Assembly: GCF_000218235.1 (NCBI RefSeq)
Contig: NZ_GL945017.1
Span: 2,990,422-3,054,421 of the forward strand
Direction of reading: 5' to 3'
Length of the DNA: 64,000 bases
Source: Hallella multisaccharivorax DSM 17128
GTDB lineage: Bacteria; Bacteroidota; Bacteroidia; Bacteroidales; Bacteroidaceae
The notes under the pieces were generated by a model. That model saw only the letters and a program-made list of their open reading frames with translations, did not search any database and was not told the origin of the DNA. Positions 28,631 to 36,640 of the stretch are shown here, piece after piece; within the stretch, counting starts at the first letter, position 1; each line of letters begins with the position of its first letter. Both the position numbers and the translations under genes were made by a program.

Positions 28631-29896
28631 ATGAATACAAAACATATAAGAATAGACGATTACAGTTACGATCTTCCGGAAGATCGTATTGCAAAGTTTC
28701 CCCTACAAGCACGTGACCACAGCAAGTTGCTGATTTATAATAAAGGTGCCTTATCGGATGATCTTTTCTTCAATCTTCCCCACTATCTCCCTCAAGGAGC
28801 CTTGATGGTTTTCAACAACACGAGAGTGATACAGGCTCGCCTGCACTTTCGTAAAGAGACAGGTGCGCTGATTGAAGTATTCCTCATGGAGCCTGCTCAA
28901 CCTGCTGATTATGAGCAAATGTTTCAATCGACGGGTCATTGTAGCTGGCTTTGCATGATTGGAAATCTGAAGAAATGGAAAGAGGGCACATTGAAGAGAG
29001 TTTTCGAGATCAAAGGGCATCGTCTCACACTCACGGCTTCAATGGACCGCTCCAAGTCCGTAGAGAAGAGTGGTGGCTCTAACTATTGGGTGGAGTTTGT
29101 ATGGGATAACGATCAGGTGAACTTTGCGGAGATCCTTGATGCCGTTGGCGAGCTGCCCATCCCTCCCTATCTTAACCGCAAGACGGAGGAGAGTGATAAG
29201 ACTACTTATCAGACGGTCTACTCTAAGATTAAAGGCAGTGTGGCGGCACCTACGGCCGGTCTTCATTTTACGGATAAAGTGCTGAAAGATCTCGACAATT
29301 ACGGTGTCTTGCGCGACGAAGTGACGCTTCATGTGGGCGCCGGTACTTTCAAGCCTGTGAAAACGGAAGAGATAGAAGGCCATAAGATGCATTCAGAATA
29401 CATCGTTGTCCATCGTCACACCTTTGAGCATTTGCTTGAGCACGATTGTTGGGCAATAGCGGTTGGTACTACCAGTGTGCGTACCTTGGAGAGCCTCTAT
29501 TATATCGGTGTGAAATTGTTGAGCAATCCCAATGCCACAGAAGAGGATCTTCATGTCAATCAGTGGGAACCCTATGATTTGCCCCACACTGATGAGGGGT
29601 GCGTGCTCGTTGACGGCAGAGCGGTCAGCGTGCATGATGCGATCCAGGCAATTCTTGATTATCTGGACCGTGACGGCTTGGAAGCACTTCATACCTCTAC
29701 GCAAATTATCATAGCACCAGGCTATACTTATAAGATCGTGAAGATGCTTGTCACTAATTTCCATCAGCCTAAGAGTACATTGCTGTTGCTGGTGAGTGCT
29801 TTCCTGAAGGGCGACTGGCGTAAGGTCTATGACTATGCACTCTCTCATAACTTTCGTTTCTTGAGTTATGGAGACGCTAATCTGCTGATACCGTAG
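28631..29896 (+). CDS. queA: tRNA preQ1(34) S-adenosylmethionine ribosyltransferase-isomerase
   Basis: A 421-aa QueA, transferring the ribosyl part of SAM to preQ1 in tRNA during queuosine synthesis. Family features are YDLPEDRIAKFPLQARDHSKLL at the start (opening of the conserved N-terminal domain), MVFNNTRVIQARL, VAAPTAGLHFT and LHVGAGTFKPV. Longer than the about 350-aa E. coli enzyme, as is usual in Bacteroidota. Confidence 0.95.
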   Translation: MNTKHIRIDDYSYDLPEDRIAKFPLQARDHSKLLIYNKGALSDDLFFNLPHYLPQGALMVFNNTRVIQARLHFRKETGALIEVFLMEPAQPADYEQMFQSTGHCSWLCMIGNLKKWKEGTLKRVFEIKGHRLTLTASMDRSKSVEKSGGSNYWVEFVWDNDQVNFAEILDAVGELPIPPYLNRKTEESDKTTYQTVYSKIKGSVAAPTAGLHFTDKVLKDLDNYGVLRDEVTLHVGAGTFKPVKTEEIEGHKMHSEYIVVHRHTFEHLLEHDCWAIAVGTTSVRTLESLYYIGVKLLSNPNATEEDLHVNQWEPYDLPHTDEGCVLVDGRAVSVHDAIQAILDYLDRDGLEALHTSTQIIIAPGYTYKIVKMLVTNFHQPKSTLLLLVSAFLKGDWRKVYDYALSHNFRFLSYGDANLLIP

Positions 29897-29973
29897 CAGC
29901 AATAAGTTTCATCTTATTCGCTGAATATTATTTGAGAGGTTGTGTGCAACCGAGTGAACATATTGTATTAGAA

Positions 29974-31194
29974 ATGAAGATAGGAGATAGAGTAAAGTTT
30001 CTCAGTGAGACTGGTGGCGGAAAGGTAGCCGGTTTCCAGGGGAAGAATATCGTGTTGGTGGAGGATGAGGATGGTTTCCAGATTCCAACGCCTGTCAATG
30101 AGGTGGTTGTGGTGGCCAGTGAAGATTACAGCACGGCCAATGTCATTAACCGCAGGGCTGAGGCTGAGGAGAGAAAGGCTTCAGAGACCCCTCTGATGCG
30201 TGGTAACCGTTCGGTTAAGGCCATGATGCAGGAAGGTCAGGACGAGGATGTGGACCTGTCGGCTCTTGATACCGTGGATCTTTCGAAAGACGTTGCTTAC
30301 CGTCCGAAGGCAGAGGAGCGCAAGGGTGGTAATCAGCTGTCGGCCTACCTCGCCTTTGCCCCAATGGACAATAGCAACATGGAGACGCCTCATTTCGAGT
30401 GCTATTTTGTCAATGACAGCAATTATTATCTGCACTATCTTCTGTTTGACGAAGAGAGTAGCAGCTGCTCATTGAGAGCAGAAGGGGAAGCAGAGCCTAA
30501 TACAAAGATTTTTATTGAAGAGCTGGATGCACAGGCTATCAATCATGTAGGCCGGATGGCTGTTCAACTGCTTGCCTATAAGCGTGGTAAGAGCTTCATC
30601 TTGAAAGAGCCTGTTAGTGTGGAGCTCCGGCTTGAACCACTGAAGTTCTATAAGGTTCATACCTTTGAGAATACACCGTTCTTCGAAACGCCGGTATTGC
30701 TCTGCTCCGTGATTGAGAACGACAAGCCTGCCCGTCCCTTGGTTGTTGATGCCAAGGCTTTGAAGAAAGAGATGTACCATCACGCAGGCAATGAAAATGC
30801 AGCTGGCATGGTATCGGCAGAAAAGAAGTCACAACTCGTGCACCGGTATGATGAGTCACAAAGCAAGGGTAATGCCAAGAACACTCCTTATATACACAAT
30901 CGGGGGCTCGACGATGCTGTCGTTGTTGACCTTCATGCCGAGGCGTTGCTCGACACCACTCAGGGCATGCAGTCCGGAGATATTCTTGAGTATCAAATGA
31001 AGGTATTTCGTAATACGCTCAACCAATATGGGGGAAAGAAAGGCCAAAAGCTCATTTTCATTCATGGAAAAGGAGCTGGCGTGCTGCGCCGTGCCCTCAT
31101 CAATGAGCTGACCTATAAGCACAAGTCATACCAGTGGCAGGATGCCTCGTTTCAGGAATACGGTTACGGGGCCACTCAGGTCACTATACGATAA
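29974..31194 (+). CDS. DUF2027 protein with C-terminal Smr domain
   Basis: A 406-aa protein. The N-terminal part (MKIGDRVKFLSETGGGKVAG) is a small beta-barrel-like DUF2027 start; the middle is beta-rich; the last 85 residues form an Smr domain with VVDLHAEALLD and the LIFIHGKGAGVLRRAL loop. Smr domains are nucleases linked to mismatch/recombination control (MutS2) or ribosome rescue; which applies here is unknown. The frame extends 14 codons upstream, but ATG 29974 begins at the conserved motif. Confidence 0.85.
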   Translation: MKIGDRVKFLSETGGGKVAGFQGKNIVLVEDEDGFQIPTPVNEVVVVASEDYSTANVINRRAEAEERKASETPLMRGNRSVKAMMQEGQDEDVDLSALDTVDLSKDVAYRPKAEERKGGNQLSAYLAFAPMDNSNMETPHFECYFVNDSNYYLHYLLFDEESSSCSLRAEGEAEPNTKIFIEELDAQAINHVGRMAVQLLAYKRGKSFILKEPVSVELRLEPLKFYKVHTFENTPFFETPVLLCSVIENDKPARPLVVDAKALKKEMYHHAGNENAAGMVSAEKKSQLVHRYDESQSKGNAKNTPYIHNRGLDDAVVVDLHAEALLDTTQGMQSGDILEYQMKVFRNTLNQYGGKKGQKLIFIHGKGAGVLRRALINELTYKHKSYQWQDASFQEYGYGATQVTIR

Positions 31195-31200
31195 AGAGCC

Positions 31201-33186
31201 ATGAAGTACGGAATTATTAAGGTGGCGACAGCTGTTCCGACGGTTAAGGTTGCCGACTGCGTGAGCAATATCAAGGAAATTGAGTCGCTCGTTGTGCAGG
31301 CTGAAGGCCAGGGAGTTGAGATCATCGTCTTCCCTGAGCTTAGCGTGACAGGCTACACCTGTCAGGATCTCTTTCGTCAGCAGTTGCTGTTAGATGCCAC
31401 TGAGAACTGTGTGATGCAACTTTTAGAGTTCAGCAGGCAGCTCGACATTATCTCCATAGTGGGCGTACCTATGGCAGTGGGTAACCTGTTGCTCAACTGT
31501 GCCATCGTCATTCAGCGAGGAAAAATCCTTGGTATCGTGCCAAAGACGTTTTTGCCCAACTACAATGAGTTTTATGAGAAACGCTGGTTTGCCTCGTCGC
31601 AGGATCTGCGGGATCAAGATTTGCGTTATGCCGGTCATCCTGTCAGTATTACAGCGGCCCCACAGCTTTTCCGGACGGGTGACGGTATCTTGTTTGGGGT
31701 GGAGATCTGTGAGGATGTATGGGCTCCCACTCCGCCAAGCAATCATCTCGCCCTTGCCGGAGCTGATATCATCTTCAATCTTTCAGCCAGCGATGAGCTG
31801 ATAGGTAAGCATGACTATCTCAAGGATCTTCTCGCCCAGCAGAGTGCACGTACCATTTGCGGCTATGTGTATAGTGGCGCAGGATTTGGTGAGAGCACGC
31901 AGGATGTGGTCTATGGCGGCAATGCCTTGGTGTATGAGAACGGTCGACTTCTTGCTGAAGGTGAGCGTTTCGCACTGAAGAGTCAGCTTGTGTCAGCACA
32001 GATAGACGTGGAGCGCCTTCGTGGCGACCGTCGTGGCAACACGACGTTTGTCAATGCCCAACGGCGCATGATGAACGAGGATATTCGCATCAGCCGTGCA
32101 GAGTCAGCGGCGATGCCACACGACTTCGTGCTTGAGCGCAAGGTCAATCCACATCCGTTTATCCCAACCAATACCAACATGCAGAAGTCGTGCGAAGAGA
32201 TATTCAACATTCAGGTGATGGGTCTCGCCAAACGCATTCTTCACACGCATGCCAAGACAGTTGTCGTGGGTATTAGTGGTGGTCTCGACTCTACGTTGGC
32301 ACTGCTCGTCTGTGTGAAGACGTTTGATAAACTAAAACTTGACCGCAAGGGAATTGTTGGCGTCACCATGCCGGGCTTTGGCACTACAGGGCGCACCCAC
32401 AACAATGCCGTGAGTCTGATGCAGAGCTTGGGAGTGGACATGCGCGAGGTGAATATCTCGAAGAGCGTATTGCAGCACTTTGAGGACATCGGGCAGAATC
32501 CTGATGCTCATGACGTGACCTATGAGAACGCACAAGCCCGCGAGCGCACACAGATTCTCATGGATCTCGCCAACAAGCTCGGCGGACTGGTCATCGGCAC
32601 TGGCGACCTCTCAGAGCTGGCATTGGGATGGGCCACCTATAACGGCGACCATATGTCCATGTATGCGGTCAACACCTCTATCCCAAAAACGCTCATCCAG
32701 TATCTTGTGAAGTTTGTGGCTCAGACAGTGGACGACGAGTCTGCCTCGACCCTGTATGACATCATCGCGACTCCGATTTCTCCCGAGCTTATACCTGCCG
32801 GCAGCGATGGAAGCATCCAACAAAAGACGGAGGATCTGGTTGGACCCTATGAGTTGCACGACTTCTTCCTTTACCATTTCCTGCGCAACGGGTTCGGCCC
32901 CCGCAAGATATTCGTGCTGGCAAAGCGTGCTTTCGGTGAGAGCTTGCCACCGGTAGAGGGAGTGGGACGCTACGACGACGAGACTATCCTGCATTGGCTC
33001 AAGACGTTCTGCCGTCGCTTTTTCAATCAGCAGTTCAAGCGTTCCTGCTTACCCGATGGGCCAAAGGTGGGTTCTGTCTCGCTCTCTCCGCGGGGCGACT
33101 GGCGCATGCCAACGGACGCTGTTGTCACACTATGGCTCGACGAGGTGGAAAAGCTTATGCCGAAAAAGATAGACGGAGAGGGTTAG
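31201..33186 (+). CDS. nadE: Glutamine-dependent NAD+ synthetase
   Basis: A 661-aa two-domain enzyme making NAD+ from deamido-NAD+, ATP and glutamine. The N-terminal nitrilase-type glutaminase has E (VFPELSVTGY), K (VPKTFLPNYNEFYEKRWF) and C (GVEICEDVWAPTPP). The C-terminal synthetase has the ATP loop VVGISGGLDSTLAL and the GTGDLSELALGWATYNGDH stretch. It starts 6 bp after the Smr gene. Confidence 0.97.
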   Translation: MKYGIIKVATAVPTVKVADCVSNIKEIESLVVQAEGQGVEIIVFPELSVTGYTCQDLFRQQLLLDATENCVMQLLEFSRQLDIISIVGVPMAVGNLLLNCAIVIQRGKILGIVPKTFLPNYNEFYEKRWFASSQDLRDQDLRYAGHPVSITAAPQLFRTGDGILFGVEICEDVWAPTPPSNHLALAGADIIFNLSASDELIGKHDYLKDLLAQQSARTICGYVYSGAGFGESTQDVVYGGNALVYENGRLLAEGERFALKSQLVSAQIDVERLRGDRRGNTTFVNAQRRMMNEDIRISRAESAAMPHDFVLERKVNPHPFIPTNTNMQKSCEEIFNIQVMGLAKRILHTHAKTVVVGISGGLDSTLALLVCVKTFDKLKLDRKGIVGVTMPGFGTTGRTHNNAVSLMQSLGVDMREVNISKSVLQHFEDIGQNPDAHDVTYENAQARERTQILMDLANKLGGLVIGTGDLSELALGWATYNGDHMSMYAVNTSIPKTLIQYLVKFVAQTVDDESASTLYDIIATPISPELIPAGSDGSIQQKTEDLVGPYELHDFFLYHFLRNGFGPRKIFVLAKRAFGESLPPVEGVGRYDDETILHWLKTFCRRFFNQQFKRSCLPDGPKVGSVSLSPRGDWRMPTDAVVTLWLDEVEKLMPKKIDGEG

Positions 33187-33273
33187 GCATAAATGGGCTG
33201 AGGTGTGAAGAAAGTGATTATTATTCAACAGATTTAACAGACATCGATCATTAAACATAATACATTATAGGTT

Positions 33274-33609
33274 ATGGTTATAGATTTTGAGAATATTCCC
33301 GAAGCCCACCTTTCGGGCTTTAAGGGTGGCAAAGGGTTTCTCGATACCCGCAACTTTGTGGACGACCACGTGAAGATCATGTATTCTACGCTTCGGCCGG
33401 GGGCGTCGAGCGGGTTGCATACGCATAAAGGCAACTCGGAGATTATCTTTGTCATCAGTGGCACACTGACCTTCCATTATGATGATGAGGTTGAGATTTG
33501 TAGGGCGGGACAGTGTCATTATTGTCCGATGGGCCACCGTCATTATATGGAAAACCTTACCGATCACGATGCTGTTTACTTTGCTATCATGCCGGAACAT
33601 CACGCATAG
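33274..33609 (+). CDS. Single-domain cupin protein
   Basis: A 111-aa cupin. Metal-ligand pattern is visible: HTHKGNSEI (His, His, Glu) in motif 1 and PMGHRHYMEN in motif 2. Such small cupins bind a metal and may be isomerases, dioxygenases or sugar-binding proteins; the substrate cannot be told. It lies 87 bp after nadE and may be read through from it. No partner gene suggests a role. Confidence 0.8.
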   Translation: MVIDFENIPEAHLSGFKGGKGFLDTRNFVDDHVKIMYSTLRPGASSGLHTHKGNSEIIFVISGTLTFHYDDEVEICRAGQCHYCPMGHRHYMENLTDHDAVYFAIMPEHHA

Positions 33610-33671
33610 TGCCCTATCCTCGGAATAACGGCATTTAGCAAAGGCGTTCCCTTTGCATGGATAGTGGTTTT

Positions 33672-33756
33672 GCCTCTACACCGTAATGGCATTCCCATTA
33701 CGGTGTAGAGGCGATGCGTTTACGGTGTAGAGGCGATGCGTTTACGCCGTAGAGGG
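33672..33756. repeat. Array B: 22-bp repeats with perfect 18-bp inverted repeat
   Basis: Direct units start at 33698, 33720 and 33742 (the last partial); the first two are identical and share the core ACGGTGTAGAGGCGATGCG. The first unit is preceded by an inverted copy, so 33672-33689 and 33695-33712 form a perfect 18-bp hairpin with a 5-nt loop. It lies between the converging cupin and porin genes and may also act as a terminator, though no T run follows. Same family as 55025-55080 and 55376-55507. Confidence 0.85.
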
Positions 33757-33791
33757 AAAGCTGCTGCATCTCTGAGATGGTTTTTTGTGGA

Positions 33792-34886
33792 TTAGAAGCG
33801 GAAGTCGAGTTGGCAGTCGAGCATGCTATAGTTGTGGTGGTCGGCAGCCAGGGCACGGTCGTTGACGAGTGCATACTCCATGTTTAACTGTAGGTTTTTG
33901 GAGAATAAATAGTTGGCGCCAATCTCATAATTAGTCTTGGATGTCGCCCAGTTGGCTGACTGGCGGTAGAGGTCATAGCGGGCCTTGGCATAGAGCTTAT
34001 GCTTGATAACCGGTGCTATGCAAAGCGCATAGACACCGTCAGCCTTTGAGCCCAATGCTTCATTGACGGTCACGTCGCTGCGGTCGGCTTTGGAATTCTC
34101 GCTTTTCTTGAACGCCTTACCCGTGGAATGGATGTACTCTGAGCGCAGGGTCCAGTCGCTGACCTTGTATTCGGCTGAGATGGCATAGCGGTGCTGAGGA
34201 AGTTTCACCAAACCGTTGGCTCCCTTTCTTGCATATGACCCCTCCATGCCAAAGGCCCCGATACGCATGCCCTTGACAGGCATCACCCACATGCCGCCAA
34301 TGACATCTTTCTGCTGGTCCACATCCTTTTGGTTGATGCCCTGACCATTATAGACCCCGATCTGATAGTGCAAGAGGTTGCGCCCTTCGGTATTCTTTAC
34401 GAAGTCGCCCTGCAGTTGCACGCCGATGTCGCGGCCATTGCTCGATGATGCCCCGTCGCGGTCGGTGAAACCAGAAAGCTTCGTGATGTTCTGCGCATAG
34501 CTCATGAATCCCTGATCGATAGGATTCATGGGATTCTCAAATGTGAAGGGACGTTTGAACTGTCCGGCCTTGACACGGAAAAATTCATATTTCTGCCATT
34601 CTGCGAATACATCGACAACTTTCAGCGAACTATTGAGGTCGGAAGTGTTTCCATTGTACTGGAACTGTACTCTTGCGGTCCAGTCCTTATGGGGTTTCGC
34701 ATCCACGATGACACGGCCGAGGCGAATATTGAAGCTGTTGGTTTTGGCTCCGTCTTGACCGTTGTACTGATACTGCATCATGCCATAGCCGGAAATCTTG
34801 AACATCTTGGTCCAGTCGGTTGCTTGTGCGCTTACTTGCGCAGCCAGACACAGGGCAAGGCCTGCCATTACTAATGATTTCTTCAT
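33792..34886 (-). CDS. Phosphate-selective porin O/P-like outer-membrane protein
   Basis: A 364-aa beta-barrel protein with a signal peptide (about 1-20, AAQVSAQ) and alternating amphipathic strands ending in an aromatic residue (LDCQLDFRF). FKISGYGMMQYQYNG, SFNIRLGRVIVDAK and AGQFKRPFTFENP are typical of the OprO/OprP family of Bacteroidota. Substrate specificity (phosphate, polyphosphate or other) cannot be read from sequence. A -7 box lies upstream at 34931-34938. Confidence 0.88.
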   Translation of the reverse strand: MKKSLVMAGLALCLAAQVSAQATDWTKMFKISGYGMMQYQYNGQDGAKTNSFNIRLGRVIVDAKPHKDWTARVQFQYNGNTSDLNSSLKVVDVFAEWQKYEFFRVKAGQFKRPFTFENPMNPIDQGFMSYAQNITKLSGFTDRDGASSSNGRDIGVQLQGDFVKNTEGRNLLHYQIGVYNGQGINQKDVDQQKDVIGGMWVMPVKGMRIGAFGMEGSYARKGANGLVKLPQHRYAISAEYKVSDWTLRSEYIHSTGKAFKKSENSKADRSDVTVNEALGSKADGVYALCIAPVIKHKLYAKARYDLYRQSANWATSKTNYEIGANYLFSKNLQLNMEYALVNDRALAADHHNYSMLDCQLDFRF

Positions 34887-34930
34887 ATTGAACAGTTGTT
34901 TTAGTTTGTGATCAGTCTCTTTCTAACTTG

Positions 34931-34938
34931 CAAATGTA
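34931..34938 (-). promoter_or_regulatory. -7 box for the porin gene
   Basis: Minus-strand TACATTTG; no TTG at the expected -33 position. Leaves a leader of about 40 nt before the ATG at 34886. Confidence 0.45.
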
Positions 34939-35028
34939 ATAAATATTATGTAATCGTCTGTCTCTTTGGACATAAAAATAAAGTCCTTTCTGCTTTTTCA
35001 CAGAAACGGAAAGAAAAAGACAAAAACA

Positions 35029-35060
35029 TTTGGTCATGTAGTGATTATTTCTTAATTTTG
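35029..35060 (+). promoter_or_regulatory. Strong promoter for tRNA-Pro
   Basis: TTTG (35029-35032), exactly 20 nt, TAATTTTG (35053-35060). The predicted start is about 23 nt upstream of the tRNA. Confidence 0.75.
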
Positions 35061-35088
35061 CAGTCGCTTAACGAGAAACGTTGGGTAA

Positions 35089-35162
35089 CGGGGTGTAGCG
35101 CAGTCCGGTAGCGCTCCTGGTTTGGGACCAGGTGGTCGCAGGTTCGAATCCTGTCGCCCCGA
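35089..35162 (+). tRNA. tRNA-Pro (anticodon TGG)
   Basis: 74 nt. Acceptor CGGGGTG/CGCCCCG, discriminator A, anticodon stem CCTGG/CCAGG around TTTGGGA giving anticodon TGG, T-loop GGTTCGAATCC. CCA is not encoded. Confidence 0.97.
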
Positions 35163-35164
35163 CA

Positions 35165-35203
35165 ATAAAAGCGCTATGATCATGATGATGATAGCGCTTT
35201 TAT
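35165..35203. terminator. Bidirectional terminator between tRNA-Pro and fmt
   Basis: Perfect 13-bp arms (35165-35177 and 35191-35203) with ATAAAA/TTTTAT ends and a 13-nt loop. Symmetric, so it can end both the tRNA-Pro transcript and the converging fmt operon. Confidence 0.8.
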
Positions 35204-35223
35204 GATTCTGTTTAGTTATGTTC

Positions 35224-36201
35224 TTATTTCACTCTCCCTTCATCAAGGTGTTTGTTACCGTTAAGAAATGCGGCGGAGTCCATGCGTTTTTTACCGGAGA
35301 GCTGGAGTGAAAGAATATCGAGCCATTCGTCAGCGCATGCGATACGGAGTGATTTTTTAGCGGTTACTATGCTGCCTGGCTGTACGTCACCGGCTGCTGT
35401 CCCTGTTTTTGCGGTCTGAAATATCTTCAGCTCTGTATCCTTTTGGCAGAGCTGAAGCGTTGTCCATGCTCCAGGATATGGAGAAAGGCCGCGTACAAAG
35501 TCATAGACTTGTTTGGCGGGTTGATTCCAGTTGATGTGGCATGTCTCCTTGAAAATTTTGGGAGCAGCATGCAGTGTCTCATTGTTTTCAATGAGACAGC
35601 CCTGCTCTTGCGAAGGCACTTCCCCATCATTGTCAAGCAGTAGGTTGATGGTTTCCTCTGCAATATCGGGCGCAAGCTTCATCAAACCGTCATAGACATA
35701 CTCCACATCAGCCTCATCGGAAATAGCAAATGTTTTCTTGAGGATGATTCTTCCTGTGTCTATATCTTTATCGATAAAGAAAGTGGTCACGCCCGTTTGC
35801 GTCTCTCCATTAATGATAGCCCAGTTGATCGGGGCTGCACCACGATATTGTGGCAGCAGGGCCGCATGGACATTGAATGTACCAAATCGCGGCATGGCCC
35901 ATACCACTTCGGGAAGCATCCTGAAGGCTACCACTACTTGCAGGTCGGCTTTCAACGCTTTCAGCTGCTCGATGAATACCGGATCTTTCATTTTCACCGG
36001 TTGCAGCAAAGGAATGGAGTGGGCGAGGGCATACGTCTTCACGGCTGATGGCCGGAGCTTGTCCTGGTGGCGTCCTACAGGTTTGTCGGGTTGGGTCACC
36101 ACCGCTATAACATTGTATCCGTCTTCTACAAGACGGCTGAGCGTGCCGACTGCAAATTCTGGCGTGCCCATAAATACGATTCTTAGGTCTTTCTTTTCCA
36201 A
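35224..36201 (-). CDS. fmt: Methionyl-tRNA formyltransferase
   Basis: A 325-aa enzyme formylating initiator Met-tRNA with 10-formyl-THF. Conserved stretches include IVFMGTPEFAVGTLSRL, FNVHAALLPQYRGAAPINWAI (with the catalytic His/Asn region), GVTTFFIDKDIDTG, and a C-terminal OB-fold. Last gene of the rmlA-wzc-HAD-fmt unit, 12 bp after the HAD gene. Confidence 0.96.
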   Translation of the reverse strand: MEKKDLRIVFMGTPEFAVGTLSRLVEDGYNVIAVVTQPDKPVGRHQDKLRPSAVKTYALAHSIPLLQPVKMKDPVFIEQLKALKADLQVVVAFRMLPEVVWAMPRFGTFNVHAALLPQYRGAAPINWAIINGETQTGVTTFFIDKDIDTGRIILKKTFAISDEADVEYVYDGLMKLAPDIAEETINLLLDNDGEVPSQEQGCLIENNETLHAAPKIFKETCHINWNQPAKQVYDFVRGLSPYPGAWTTLQLCQKDTELKIFQTAKTGTAAGDVQPGSIVTAKKSLRIACADEWLDILSLQLSGKKRMDSAAFLNGNKHLDEGRVK

Positions 36202-36213
36202 TCTATCGTCTGA

Positions 36214-36627
36214 TTATAGATTCCACCAATGCTTTTTCTTCTTGGTCTCCATCGTCCCATCTCTGAGTATGTCGGCGAAAGACTTGTGCTGATGGATGAT
36301 GGCATAAATCTGTCCCCAATCGGGGAGACCGCCTATATTGCGGTCGTCTATGAAATAATCGGCCTTGAGTTTCCGGGTAAAGTACTTGTCAGAAGGCTTC
36401 TCCTCGGGATAGTCACTGTTGACGGCCCAGAAGTCCACGCCTCTTTCATGGCACCATCTTACAGCCTCTTCCAGTAATTTGCCCTCGCGAACTGTCCAAA
36501 GTATCAGCTGATGGTGCTCTTGTTGCAACATCCGGAGAGTATCGGTTGCAAACATCACCTCAGTTCCTATCTTTGGGTACTTGTCTTCTACGATGGTACC
36601 ATCAAAGTCAACTGCTATTTTTGCCAT
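36214..36627 (-). CDS. Small HAD-superfamily hydrolase (BT0820-like)
   Basis: A 137-aa minimal HAD protein. The nucleophile motif D7-F-D9-G-T is at the start, ILWTVREG supplies motif 2 (Thr) and ADYFIDDRNIGG motif 4 (Asp pair). There is no cap insertion, so a large or flat substrate is possible. Similar small HAD proteins are common in Bacteroides, sometimes beside capsule genes; here it is between wzc and fmt. Substrate unknown. Confidence 0.82.
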   Translation of the reverse strand: MAKIAVDFDGTIVEDKYPKIGTEVMFATDTLRMLQQEHHQLILWTVREGKLLEEAVRWCHERGVDFWAVNSDYPEEKPSDKYFTRKLKADYFIDDRNIGGLPDWGQIYAIIHQHKSFADILRDGTMETKKKKHWWNL

Positions 36628-36640
36628 TGTTTACCAGTGT

